From positions 1 through 64,000 of the forward strand of contig JASANG010003893.1 of NCBI GenBank assembly GCA_030248215.1: DNA of 64,000 nucleotides, written 5' to 3'. The DNA comes from Enoplolaimus lenunculus. Lineage: Eukaryota; Nematoda; Enoplea; Enoplida; Thoracostomopsidae. Both the position numbers and the translations under genes were made by a program. Shown one piece after another: positions 1 through 10,916 of this stretch; positions within the stretch are counted from its first letter, which is position 1; each line of letters begins with the position of its first letter. The notes beneath the pieces are model-generated. The model worked only from the letters and a program-made list of their open reading frames with translations, was not told the origin of the DNA and did no database searches.

Positions 1-242
1 GTATTAAAATAATCAAATTTCAAGGATATTTCGGTTGAGTTTAGTTTCCCCGAACCAAAGTTTGTGTCTTGGACGTATCTTACGTTGTAAAATTAGGGTA
101 TTTGGTACAGCTTTGGCTCCCAATTTTGGATTAGTTTCCTTTGAAAACATTTGTTGTATTTCAGACATATTTGTCTTAGAGCATCAAAAACCAAAAACCA
201 ATCAAAAATCAAATTCAATTAACATTTGCACCCTGGTTTCAG

Positions 243-956
243 GTCAATCTCCCCGCTGCTCAATTTATTGCCGCCGCATACACCCGAGAGCTTACTATTG
301 GCGTAGGTACTGGCCCTCGGGTTCGATCACAATCATTCGACGACCCAAGGCAAACCCGACCCCAATGGGCCTCCAATGACAGAGATCAACTTGAAAGCCC
401 CTGTACACAGTGGAGCAACGTTCTCACAACCACTTCTGCAGTATCAGAATGCGATTCGCAACCAAGTTGTTCCCAGCTTTCGTCATCAGCCTCTGCAATT
501 CCACTCTTAGCTTCTCGCAGCTCAAAAAGAGCCCGGGCTCATTCGGTACCCCGGGCGCCGGAAATGCCAGGAGATTGTCATTTGGCAGGACCGGTTCCCC
601 GGAACGAATTCGACGGCAAACCGTCGACACCATGTAGCCATTCAAGTTTTCAATCAAACTGCAATACATCTGCATACAGTTCAACGAACGCTTCAAGCTT
701 TACTCTTTCATCGCGCACTGACAGCCATTACGCCACCATCCCTCGGGGAAAAACTTCAAAGACGAACCGCCTTTCGCCCCCTCCACAAAATTCAAACCAT
801 TTTGTCGATCCCCCTGTGGGGTACTGCATCGCAAGTCAGGATCGTGATTCTACGGGTACCTTGGCACGAACGAAAAACAGATGCTCGCTCAATTTGAAGC
901 CAAGTCACTGTTTCACTTTGTCTTATCGTCAGTGTCAGTTGGCAGATCAAAGGTGA
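243..956 (+). CDS. Terminal coding exon of an unidentified Ser-rich protein
   Basis: A frame stays open from a good 3' splice site (ctggtttcag ending at 242) to a TGA at 954-956, giving about 237 residues. The product is hydrophilic and rich in Ser, Thr, Pro, Arg and Asn, with phospho-site-like stretches (RVRSQSFDDP, RARAHSVPRAP, SHYATIPRGK). No domain or membrane segment is visible and I do not recognise the family; it looks like the disordered C-terminus of a larger cytoplasmic protein whose other exons lie left of the window. Frame 0 at the acceptor is assumed. Codon use (TCG, CGG, CCG) is unlike the AT-rich surroundings, which supports real coding. It is less likely to be a lone retrogene fragment. 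Confidence 0.55.
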   Translation, partial: VNLPAAQFIAAAYTRELTIGVGTGPRVRSQSFDDPRQTRPQWASNDRDQLESPCTQWSNVLTTTSAVSECDSQPSCSQLSSSASAIPLLASRSSKRARAHSVPRAPEMPGDCHLAGPVPRNEFDGKPSTPCSHSSFQSNCNTSAYSSTNASSFTLSSRTDSHYATIPRGKTSKTNRLSPPPQNSNHFVDPPVGYCIASQDRDSTGTLARTKNRCSLNLKPSHCFTLSYRQCQLADQR

Positions 957-1298
957 CACTTGGTCCGAGGGGTTTATAGTTTGTGAAGAAGTGAGGCGTC
1001 AAATTAATTTGTAGCATCTGTTAGCAGTTTGGAAAAAGGGTTTCAAGCAAACTAAATTCATTTTTGATTATAAAGGCTTTAGCATTAGACTTAGGATGGC
1101 ACTATACATTCTGCACGATGCCGTACATCACCGTCCGGCGCTAATTCGCGACAATATTGCACGGTGACTCACGGTGACGCGCAGCGCAGGTTGGGGAGAG
1201 GCGGAATAGGACAGCGACGGACGGCGCCGGACGGCATCAAAAGTATAACAACGCCTTTATCGTTACGCCAAGTTTTGAGCTTACGCTTTAAGCTTAAC

Positions 1299-2107
1299 CG
1301 GCCCATGTATTGAACAGGGCCGGAACGGTTTCTGGCGGGTCTGTAATAGAGTCAGTTTAAGCTTTAGACTAACTTTTTTGCTAAGGCTTATGCTTGTAGG
1401 CTTAGGACTAGGCTCAGCTTTACGCTTAGGCTAGGCTTAGGGTTAGACTTTAGACTTAGGCATAGGAATATGCTTATATTACTGTTCCGGTCCTGTTCTT
1501 TTAGGAATATGTGTTAAGCGCTTACGCCCCTAAAAGTGACATGGGCAAGAAATGTTACAAAATTTGCTGTAATCGCTTAAACGTGACTTAGAAATGATTG
1601 TGAATACCAAATCAGAATTTAGTATTTGAGCTTATCAACGTTGTAACGACCATAATTATCATACATAATTGTGAAAGCCTTGTTTTTCAAGCTTAAATGT
1701 TGTCCTATACTGTGTCTGTGACAGTGACAATTTCCTTTAAGGCTGATAATTTATGAAACAAATAAAAAATTAATTTATTGCACTTGTCAGCTTTATTTCA
1801 CCAATGTATAACTAAAATTTGGATAATAAATAATTACGTCGACTAAAAAGCAATATTTTCATTTGACACCGTACAACTGAACCGAGTGGAAAATTCTCAG
1901 CTCATTTTCCATTGTTAATTTTTAATAACAAAGAATGATTTACTTTTAGAGACGTAACAGTAGATTGAGCGTATTTTTAATCGTAAGCGTGGCAAAAATG
2001 TGTGCATAAGTGTAAGCCTAAGCCTAAGCAAAAATGTAATCTAGAATCTAAACTTACTCTTTTATAGACCCACCAGACACTGGACGCCCCTTAAAGTAAC
2101 ATGGGCC
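1299..2107. repeat. Foldback repeat with degenerate TTAGGC arms
   Basis: The left part begins ggcccatgt and continues through gcgggtctgtaatagag into TTAGGC-like hexamers. The right end (about 2008-2107) is its imperfect reverse complement, with GCCTAAGCCTAAGC followed by a tail ending aaagtaacatgggcc. An internal end-like segment at 1480-1546 suggests a composite of two copies. Related copies lie at about 3.2, 55.9 and 57.1-57.5 kb. Confidence 0.5.
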
Positions 2108-2191
2108 GAATGATCAATAAACAGAACGTTTCAGTATGTAGTGTAGTGCGTCGTCCACAATAACGTGCGTACGCTGTGTGGATTTTTGAAA

Positions 2192-2694
2192 CTTCAATTG
2201 ACGGTTGCCGTCAACAAATTTTTATTTGTCGATAGTAGCCGTCAATTGAAATTATTTTTAACCAATTTTTAATTTCAATTGACGGTTGCTATACTACTGT
2301 TGAACTAGCAACCGTCAACGAAAAAAAATTTCTGTGCAGAAGCCGTCAACGGGTACTCTGGTTGCGTATAGCAAGTGTTGACGGAGAAACCAATTTTCGA
2401 TGGCAACCGTCAACGGGTGCAGAGTTAACAAACAGCAACTGTCAATCGGTTTGCAAAATTTTTAAGCAACCGTCAACATGAGCACCAACAGTTGATAGCA
2501 ACCGTCAACGGAAAATTTAATTTTGGACGGCAACCGTCAATTGAAAATTGTTGTAGACGGCAACCGTCAATTGAAAATTTTTATTCGGACGGCAACCGTC
2601 AACTGAAAATTAAACTTTGACGGCAACCGTCAATTGAAAATTTTTTATTAGACGGCAACCGTCAATTGAAAATTTTTTATTAGAGGCAGCCGGT
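2192..2694. repeat. Tandem array around the palindrome GACGGCAACCGTC
   Basis: The motif GACGGcaACCGTCAA, followed by TTGAAAATT and a T/A-rich spacer, recurs more than a dozen times. The left half is diverged and irregular; the right half (2505-2694) has more regular units of roughly 30-38 bp. Each unit is itself an inverted repeat. It is non-coding, and no array-encoded reading frame is meaningful. Confidence 0.7.
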
Positions 2695-3142
2695 GAATAT
2701 TTGCACTCGTCAATTCAGTTGGCAGAAAAATAAAATATCTTCAAAATCCATCAATATTCGTGTTCCGTTTCCGTTATCTTTACTATCCGTTTACTCCCTG
2801 TTGCAATTGCTCTACAGCAAAAAGACATCTTACGTATTAAATTTTTTACATGTTCATCGACTATATTACAAATTTGATACACAGCATTGGCTGACGTTAC
2901 GGTGTCTTTTCTGACTGTCACCTTGCGCTATGGATATGCGAGAGTTCGTAACTGGAAGCCTTTTTCCTCCGCCTCCTCTCTGAAGTGAAATCAATTGCCG
3001 GCTGACATTCAAAAAATAAGCGAAAAATTGGTAATTTTTCTAAAGTTAGGCACATATTAGACTTTATACATTGCAATTATTTTCGTCTGAACGATTATTG
3101 AGCGAAGCTTTCGCGTAGCGTTTTAAGTTTTGTGCTCGGGGT

Positions 3143-3520
3143 TGGGCCCATGTAAAGATAAGTGACGGAAGGTTTTTCTGTGCGACTGCAATAGGGTAAG
3201 CTTAACCTTTAGCCTAATTTTTTGCTTGGCTTAAGATTAGGCTTAGGCTAAGGCTTAGGCTTAGGAATATGCTATTTCTTACGCTTAGGTTTATGAGGGA
3301 TTCACGTTATGACCGGGGCATGCGGGACACGGTTTGTCCTATGTTGATTTGACGTCAACGTTTAAATTTGGGCTCTTAATATATCGGGTTAACAGACAAA
3401 ACTCGAATGTCGTGACACTATCATACAAACCACCGTTCTCAAATGATCAATGTGTGCAAGGGACGGTATGTCACGTGACACTGTGGGGCATTTATGCGGC
3501 CCATGTATAGAACAGGTCCC
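3143..3520. repeat. TTAGGC-arm repeat, further copy
   Basis: The copy starts with ggcccatgtaaaga, carries gcaatagggtaagcttaacc and a run of TTAGGC-like hexamers (3225-3295), and has another ggcccatgtatagaacagg end near 3498. It shares these parts with the copies at 1299 and 57071, but the arm pairing is less complete. Confidence 0.4.
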
Positions 3521-4106
3521 TTCCAATTTCCCGGGTAACATTCCAATTTTCCAAAATCCTAATACCATGGGTATTTCAATTTCCCAAACAAGCTGTATCA
3601 CGGTTCATTCGCCAATTTTCCTTGTGAAATTCAAATATCCTGGGAAAAGTTAAGGTGTGTAAATTTTTGATTTTTGCGCTTGAGTGGTTGTATTTAACTA
3701 CCGTTGAGCTTGGATGCCTGTGCATATCTACCTGTAAGTCCAAGATTTTACGATGGCTGCAGCCAGCAGTTTCTGCTAGGAACATATACTGATAGTCATA
3801 AGTAACTACGTAGCTATTACAGTTTGTAGCGCTTTATAGCCTTTTCATTTTGAAAACAGTTCATGGTATGTTTGTTTAATTCTCGTTTCAGCGATGGATC
3901 TAGGATTTTCTGGTAGGGGAGCCGAGGTTGGCTCTTCATGTGTCAATGCAGTCTCTTGGTTATCCGAGGTCACTCCTGTAACCAGCGAGATTAGACTCCA
4001 TTGTAAAACAAAATTTGATATATGTCGGTATATGTGCACGTAAGTGTATGTAAAGCAAATGTTGCCATGCCTGTGCACATACACCGGTATAAGAAGTTGT
4101 TGCATT

Positions 4107-4178
4107 GGCCGCGTGGTGTAGTGGTTGCATGCTTGGCTCGAGCGCAAGAGGGCCGAGGTTCGATTCCCGGCGTGGTCA
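4107..4178 (+). tRNA. tRNA-like SINE head, copy 1a (pseudo-tRNA)
   Basis: It is 72 nt long, with a 7-bp acceptor-like stem GGCCGCG/CGTGGTC (wobbles included), A box TGGTGTAGTGGTTG and perfect B box GGTTCGATTCC. The anticodon arm CTTGG/GCAAG has one mismatch around loop CTCGAGC, and the T stem is imperfect. It is better read as a tRNA-derived repeat than as a functional tRNA; the anticodon would be CGA if taken literally. Confidence 0.45.
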
Positions 4179-4420
4179 TTAACTATGGGCAAAACTTCAA
4201 ACAGGGGTCGTGCAGACCGTTAGTACCAACATGGAGGTCCCACCGAGATGGGCGCTGTAAATTGCAGGCTCATGGATTCGCAGAAGTTTGGATTCGCGGT
4301 GCGGGGCGATCGCCTAAAGGGGGAATATGAGTATATGCGTAGCTTGTGTATGTGCAGAGTGTGTAATGTTAGACACATACATACCCGTGCACGTATACCA
4401 CCAGAGGAAATTAGGATATC

Positions 4421-4493
4421 GGCCGCGTGGTGTAATGGGTAGCGCGCTTGACTCGCGAGCGAGAGGTCCGAGGTTCGATTCCCGGCGTGGCCA
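4421..4493 (+). tRNA. tRNA-like SINE head, copy 1b (pseudo-tRNA)
   Basis: It is 73 nt long, with a complete acceptor stem GGCCGCG/CGTGGCC, A box TGGTGTAATGGGTAG and B box GGTTCGATTCC. The literal anticodon loop CTCGCGA would give CGC, but the anticodon stem has mismatches. It is the best folded of the four copies, so a functional tRNA cannot be excluded. Confidence 0.5.
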
Positions 4494-4755
4494 TATCTGT
4501 CGGAGAAATTAAGGAGAAAACCAATTATATTCGCAGTACTTTGGGGAAAGGGGTCGTCCCGACCGTGCAGTACCAACATGAAGGTCCCACCGAGACGGGC
4601 ACTACAAACAGCAAGCCCATGAATTCGGGTAGTTGGATTCACGGTCCGGGACGACCGCCTGTAAAAAGGGATGTCGGTATATGTGCACGTAAGTGTATGT
4701 AAAGCAAATGTTGCCATGCCTGTGCACATATACCGGTATAAGAACTTGTTGCAAT

Positions 4756-4826
4756 GGCCGCGTGGTGTAGTGGTTGCATGCTTGGCTCGAACGCAAGAGG
4801 GCCGAGGTTCGATCCCGGCGTGGTCA
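4756..4826 (+). tRNA. tRNA-like SINE head, copy 2a (pseudo-tRNA)
   Basis: This is a near-identical duplicate of the head at 4107, with one base missing in the B-box region (ggttcgatcccgg) and loop CTCGAAC. It belongs to the second tandem SINE unit. Confidence 0.4.
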
Positions 4827-5068
4827 TTAACTATGGGCAAAACTTCAAACAGGCGTCGTGCAGACCGTTAGTACCAACATGGAGGTCCCACCGAGATGGG
4901 CGCTGTAAATTGCAGGCTCATGGATTCGGAGAAGTTTGGATTCGCGGTCCGGGGCGACCGCCTGAAGGGGGAATATGAGTATATGCGTAGCTTGTGTATG
5001 TACAGAGTGTGTAATGTTAGACACATACATACCCGTGCACATATACCACCAGAGGAAATTAGGATATC

Positions 5069-5141
5069 GGCCGCGTGGTGTAATGGGTAAGGTGCTTGAC
5101 TCGCGAGCGAGAGGTCCGGGGTTCGATTCCCGGCGTGGCCA
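5069..5141 (+). tRNA. tRNA-like SINE head, copy 2b (pseudo-tRNA)
   Basis: This is a duplicate of the head at 4421 with a few substitutions (gggtaaggtgcttg, ccggggttcgattcc). Its T stem is slightly better paired than in copy 1b. Confidence 0.45.
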
Positions 5142-5666
5142 TATCTGTCGGAGAAATTAAGGAGAAAACCAATTATATTCGCAGGCAGTTCTGACAATAT
5201 GTAGCTTCAACACCTGGTCCCAAACAGTTAACACAAATTTCGGTTCATGGTAAAGCTTGTCACAATTAGCAGAAAATTGTTTCGAACCCGTGCTTAGTGA
5301 GGAAAGTCCGAGAGAGAAAGTCCTGACACGATCTGGACAACGTTTGCCTCTGGATCAGATGGAGTTTTCCGAATTGATTTTGGACCTCCTTCAAAACCAA
5401 ACTGCCTCACCATTAGATAAAAAATATCTTTGTTTTGTACCATCATATGTGTGGTGCTAACCTGAATCAAGTATACGCTACATTGTTACCAATATATAAA
5501 GTGGACTGGCGTCCAACGCTTGGTATGGTCATCTCATGCTGCCCTACGTACAAATATAGTGGAAATTCTAACAAAAATCAACGAGCTAAAGTAAGACGCT
5601 GTGGTAACTTGGGTAGGCTAGGGTACGACAGTTTTTAGTTCTGCGTTCTCAGCTGCTGAAAATGAG

Positions 5667-5740
5667 GGACGCTCCCAGGAGGTTTCGAACGCGGTCGACA
5701 GATTATCAGTCCAGCGCGCTATCCACTGAGCCATGCCGCC
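5667..5740 (-). tRNA. tRNA-like pseudogene or SINE head
   Basis: The minus strand reads GGCGGCATGGCTCAGTGG, a perfect A box, and later GCGTTCGAAACC, a B-box-like element. The anticodon loop would be CTGATAA (GAT). The 3' end does not pair with the 5' acceptor strand, so it is a degenerate tRNA-derived copy. Confidence 0.4.
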
Positions 5741-6083
5741 TCACAATCAACTGCGGAGTTTTTCTGTTTTTATGCCTTATAAAAACCTCCACATTATACA
5801 CATGTATTTGGTTCTTCCATGTTTTTACCGCTACTGCATATGAAGGCATTACATAATATGCAGCAGCGATTTTTACCGGTGTGCAGCATCAGCATGAGGT
5901 TATTACTTGTCTCTATGCATCCGCATGTCACAGACGTGTTCGTCGCACTCGATTGCAAAAAATTTGCAATTTTGTTGTTGTCTGGGGGATCGATCCCGGG
6001 ATACCCCGTAGATCGTCCTTGTCCCGTTCACACATGCAAGTTTTTGCTGCCAGTGGCGTACTGAGAAACTTTATTTGGGGTCC

Positions 6084-6352
6084 AGAGTGCAACCGGAATT
6101 ACAATTAAACGGAACCGGAGCAAAAATTACTGGAAACGAAACCGGAACCGTAACCGAAAAATGAAAATCGATAGTTTATTTTCGGCGATTGTCAAGGTTT
6201 GCATACTACGTATACTAATGAAATTTGTTTAATTCTTATCGTCATTTCTAGTAAAATATCTTAATTTCCGCCAACCAAAGTTTAATACAGGAATTTTTAA
6301 TTCCGGTAAAAATTTACCGGAAGGTAAAAAATGCCGGAATCGATTTTCTGGT
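6084..6352 (+). mobile_element. CAGGGTGCAA-type MITE, family A, 3' end lost
   Basis: The 5' part (gagtgcaaccggaattacaa) and the interior, including the gcgattgtcaaggtttgcata motif, match the complete copies at 14484 and 26008. The right terminal repeat is missing or too diverged. Confidence 0.6.
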
Positions 6353-6904
6353 GTGATTTATGAGATTGGCCACGCTCCTCTACGTGGCTTCGGGACCATT
6401 TTCTGAGCTCTTTTTAGGTCCTTAAATTTTTTGGGAGTTTGGGTAAACTGCCAACTGGACCAGATCGAATTATTTGCCACGTCAGCACGACTTGAAAAAA
6501 TATCGCGAGCGAAGCGATCGAAAAGCTATACACAATTTATTGTCTTCTACGGTAGTATAGAACGTCAGTTTGGAATCTTTGTGGGGGAATTTTTGTAATG
6601 TATGACATATTTTTAGGCACTAAACAGAATGAACGAAGGCTGGAAACTATAGTTTACGCTGAGAGCGAGAAGCTATGCATTGTTTCTGTATGAAATCCTT
6701 CTGTGCAATCTCAAAAAATTTCTTTTTTCATGACGCGCGGGGTCTAAGCCATCAAACTACCCACCAACGGTCTATCGCTTATGTAATTTCGAGGTTTTGC
6801 ACAATTTTATTACAATCTTTAGTTTTGAGCTGGTCACGCTGGGCAATTTGAATTTGATGTTTGGCTTTGAACAGCGCCACAGGCAAAATTTTGTTTGAAA
6901 ATTG

Positions 6905-7012
6905 ATCAGTGAAAAACATCGCGAGCGAGCTCGCTGCAATAACTTATTGCACGCGCAAATTGCAGGTGCGTGTTCTCGCTGCAAAACCTTGCACGTGTGA
7001 AAGGGGCTTAAG
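6905..7012. repeat. GCAGCTGCAA/CACGTGTGAA-type repeat fragment
   Basis: It contains tctcgctgcaaaaccttgca and ends cacgtgtgaaaggggctta, the same terminus as the longer copies at 38.3, 47.5 and 60.1 kb. Confidence 0.45.
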
Positions 7013-7147
7013 TGTGTGACAGTCGCGGGCCTCATTCGGTAAAACTCTTGTGTAAGCACGAGACGTGCTTTTCCTAGCGCATATGCAATTCGCGCAATGC
7101 CAGTGCGTATGCTAGCCGGCAGCACACGTGTCTGTCAACCAGCGTTT

Positions 7148-7506
7148 TGCCGGAACAGGAACAGGAGTTGAATTTCCTTGCAGGAACCGGAACAGGAACA
7201 GGAATTTGGAATAATTTACATCACCGAAATTTACAGTCGGATTTTTAGAAAACTTGTCAAAAATAGCTTAAGCGAATTTTCAGCTATTTCATCACCAAGT
7301 TTTGCGAAATCACACCAGAAACTGTTTAACAAAATTGAACTAATTGCAAAAACGTTTGTTTCAAAATAAAATTTTTTAAATACAAAGTTTCCAATGTTGA
7401 AGAGATTATGAATAATTTGCCATGAAACCGTAAAAATTCTAGTCCATGCATCGATGAATGCAGGAACAGGAACAAAATTGAATTTTTTGCAAAAATTCCG
7501 TCGGAA
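7148..7506 (+). mobile_element. Family C MITE (GGAACAGGAACAGG type)
   Basis: It begins gccggaacaggaacaggag and shares an interior (acagtcggatttttagaaaa, catcgatgaatgcaggaaca) with copies at 23.8 and 29.3 kb. The terminal inverted repeats are degenerate here. Confidence 0.5.
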
Positions 7507-9286
7507 CAGGTCTGTCGTGGTTTTACTGCTGCTGCACATGAAGGTATATACCGTCCAGACACGCATCAACATTTTACCGTAAGCGGTTTACTTGTCTTCA
7601 TTAATCCGCATGTCATACCCTCGGTGCAGCCACTCCCAAACCGAGATTTTGCTCCGCCCCTATTCAGCATTTTTAAATCTGAAATAACAATAGGTAACCG
7701 ATTAGCGCTCAAACACTTTTTTGTATAATTTCGTAGTTGTAACGTACATCTTGTTTAACTAAGTTTTGTTTAAAAAAGAGTATATATAGATTTTATCGGT
7801 GAAAATCTTTCACTCAGGATTTTCACTTGTTCCAAATTGGTTGATCCCACGTTTGAATCGCCAACGCCGCCGGGACCTAGCAGACACCGAGTTTCGTATA
7901 TTTCTGAATCGCGAACAACCTGATTTTCATACGGCCGATCAAACCCATTCGTTACGCAACCGTTTGAGCTATATACTTTTCTGGGTAGTGGCTTAGATCC
8001 CGAGGCAACTAATTTGCACACGATTTACTGTAGCTTGAATGGAGCCGAGCCAATACGCAACGTGTAGACAATGCATAGTCTTCTCTGATTTCTGATTTGT
8101 CCACTGGTGGTGCTGAAGATTGGAGACCGTCGAGCCGAACAGTAGGATTCATGGTGCAACCAATGATTTGGCTCCGGTTCCGGCAGCAAATCTGCCTGAT
8201 GATTCGGCTGATTAGAATTTTTGACGGAGGTTCTTCCGGCAATTTTGGTGGTGAATTTTTTCGTACTGTTCAAAAATTGATGCCTTTTAATGAGTTCTGT
8301 ATGACTTCAAGGCAATTCTAACGGGTTGAATTGCCGATATATCTCTAAAAGACAGTTTTTTAACATTTTGTAAATTGTGGTTCAAATCAAATTACCAAAT
8401 TTTTTTCATGTTTATTACGTACGGTCGATCAGAGCTACTTTGAACCGAACCCTGTTGCTACCAGGTACCGAAATCTATTATATTTTTGCTATCCGGCTAC
8501 AGTAGGGTATTTTTGCGCCGGAATTTTCCGGTATTTTGGGTTTTCAATAATTTGAAAATTTAACATGGAATGCTACAGCACAACCGTGTTTATCCAGTGC
8601 GCGAAATAGATATATAATGTATATACTAGCGCAAGTACCAAACTGATAATATTAAGGAATTATTCAGGATGTAGTATAGAGATGCACTGTAGCATAATAA
8701 TTTATGCAACAAACGATATTTGGCTAACAACAGGAAATGGTTATTTTCAGGATTTGAGGTACCAGAATACATTCGTACAAAATATTCACTGGTCTCAGTT
8801 GGTACCGGGTCCGATTAACACAGTGACACGGTTCAATTTTAATGCAGTGTTTTAAGTTGTTCTTAAACAGTATATGGCATAGCACAACTAATTCTCGGTT
8901 AACCATCTGAGCTGAAAAGAAAAGTATACGTTTTGTTCGATGTTTAATGTTGGTTCCATATGCCGGTTGATTGAAGGAATAAAGGTGGCTTTACGTAAAT
9001 GACATTGGAAATTTTTTAGCCATGAAAATCAATTTTACCGACGAGGTATCAGTAACTGTAACCATATATATTCGAGAATGTTTTGATGGAGTCGGAATGT
9101 AGGATTTATATCTATATATTTAACGGTGTGATAACGATTTGTTGAAGTATTTTGTTTACTTTTATGCAGTTGTCAAACAAAGTCAAACACAGTCTTTTTT
9201 CGGAAGCTGAATTCTCAACTGCGCGTACTGAACACCTATGCATCACCAGTTATTAATGGGTTTTCAAGCCAGGGAACGTCGACAGC

Positions 9287-9639
9287 CAGGGTGAAGAGCG
9301 GAACTGGATTATACCGGAAGCGGTATTGGAACTAGAATTTTTTCAAATATAATATTGGTTTATGACGTCGTTGGCTGGCAACAATGTTGGAAAGCCACCC
9401 ATGAACAAACTGGCGACGATTTGTGGTTCTATAAAGCTAAACTACAATCAATTATTGATAAGTTAACTCATTGAAAGCAAAGTAATAGGTAAATAATGCA
9501 AAATATTTATGCAACGCATCATAACCAGTTGGATTAAAATTAAAATTTCAAAACCCGATTCTGATTGATTGTGCAATCTCAATCGGAATTCATTTTGAAT
9601 TGGAATTATAATTGGAAACGGAATTTCGGTTGCACCCTA
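9287..9639 (+). mobile_element. hAT-like MITE, family B, with 8-bp target duplication
   Basis: It has terminal repeats cagggtgaag / ttgcaccct and is flanked on both sides by TCGACAGC (9279-9286 and 9640-9647). The 8-bp duplication and CAGGG-type terminus fit non-autonomous hAT elements. Its interior is shared with copies at 12280, 13635, 20865 and 59103. Confidence 0.75.
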
Positions 9640-9659
9640 TCGACAGCTACGAATGTTAA

Positions 9660-9953
9660 AGTCTGCAGAGATAAAATGACGATAAAAATTAAGTAATTTT
9701 ATTCGTACAGTATTTAAACCTTGACAATCGCCGAAACTAAACCATCGAAGGTAGATTTTGCTTGCGTGGATTATGAAAATCCAAAATACAGCAGATGAAG
9801 TGAATACCTATCTCCAAATAGGGTTATTTCACCAGTAACCTTGCAAAAAAGAAAATTAAAATGCATTTTCGGCGACATGTATTTTTCATTTTACGTTTCC
9901 GGTAGTTTTTTCAAATTCCGGTTCCGGTAAATTGTAATTCCGGTTGAATCCTG
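9660..9953 (-). mobile_element. Family A MITE, reverse orientation, one end lost
   Basis: It contains the family A interior in reverse (ccttgacaatcgccgaaac) and ends aattgtaattccggttgaatcctg-like. It abuts the family B element ending at 9639, so the missing end may have been lost on that side. Confidence 0.55.
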
Positions 9954-10534
9954 AAATAAATAAATCAATAAATAAATAAACAAATTTAGCCCCGATAAAT
10001 CAAGCGTTGGCTTCGAGGCATCTCTATACTATGTATAATGTGAAGTTTATTGTTTTTAGATTGCCTTGTGTATTTTGCTCAATTTTTATATTATCGAAGT
10101 GCCTTTTAATATTGTCGTATGGTTAATCTGATATTCAACTCGAACTTGGTGGTGCATAAAAACAACGCTGTTTTATCGAATTGGCCTATTTTTACGCTAC
10201 GAGTCTTTCACACAAATTAATTGGTTGTCATTGTGTTTTTGGTCTGGAAAGCAAGTGGTTTTGAAGCCCGGAAGTTTGAGTTTGTTTACTTGTTTTGATT
10301 AGTAGATGGTGTTGGAAGACGTAGTGGTGGTTTATTGAAGAGTTTGTGGTTTAAAAAGAACAGTTTGGCATAGTTTTAATGTCGATTCTGGTTTGGGAAT
10401 TTTTGTATATTTTGAACATTACAGCTAACGTTTCATTGAGACAATAGAACTAGTGACAGTTGGGTAGCGGTTGAATGTAACGCTATATATTTGGAGTCCC
10501 TCAAGCACGTAACTTTGTGAATAAATAAATCATA

Positions 10535-10916
10535 ATGTCACTGGAATCTTGTCGTAATCGATCTTTAACGAACGGAAGTATCAAAAAATCTGCGGAGAAT
10601 CTCAAAAATTCACATTCAAATTCGCCTGATGGCATCGGGACAACTGGGTGCAATTTTACGGTTGTGTCCGGGTGTGAAACTGGAGTGGTATTTACTGAAG
10701 AAGAAGCATGTAATTCGTTGGACCGGCGGAAATATACTGTTGAAGAGGCGAGGAACGGACGTTGTGAAATTCTGGGTAGCTATCCGGATGCAAGTCGCAG
10801 CACTCCTGGAGGGATAACGGAGTCCGGGACTAAACTACAGCCCAGCGATAGTTTTGCCGATGCCAACGAGTTACTGGCGAACGCGTTGCAACAGATTGAT
10901 GGATTAATGTCACAAG
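10535..10916 (+). CDS. PPFIBP1: Liprin-beta exon 1 (start codon)
   Basis: It starts with ATG in the context aatcataATGtc and ends CACAAG|gtaggc, phase 1, coding 127 residues. The last 20 or so (SDSFADANELLANALQQIDG) match the conserved liprin-beta N-terminus, which fixes the identity of the gene start. A TATATAT at 10484-10490 lies about 45 nt upstream; whether it acts as a TATA box cannot be told from sequence. Confidence 0.82.

Larger units (their letters stand above)
4022..5184 (+). repeat. Tandem duplication of a tRNA-derived SINE unit
   Basis: Segment 4022-4536 is repeated almost base for base at 4671-5184. Each copy has two tRNA-like heads plus a common core (gtaccaacatggaggtcc ... gggcgatcgcct). 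A third core copy, with a diverged sequence, lies at 4554-4672 between them. Polymerase III A and B boxes followed by a unique body are the hallmark of tRNA-derived SINEs, here in tandem rather than dispersed. Confidence 0.7.
957..10534. other. Intergenic region between the unknown gene and liprin-beta
   Basis: No coding exon is supported here. The region holds the presumed 3' UTR of the upstream gene, TTAGGC-rich foldback repeats, a GACGGCAACCGTC array, the tRNA-like SINE cluster and several MITEs, all listed separately. The stretches 5190-5660, 7600-9280 and 9960-10500 show nothing I can identify apart from short repeat remnants. Confidence 0.6.

Noticed and set aside
3991-5197. Several overlapping frames on both strands in the SINE cluster
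   Set aside because: They duplicate one another with the repeat and read through tRNA-like sequence; none resembles a protein.
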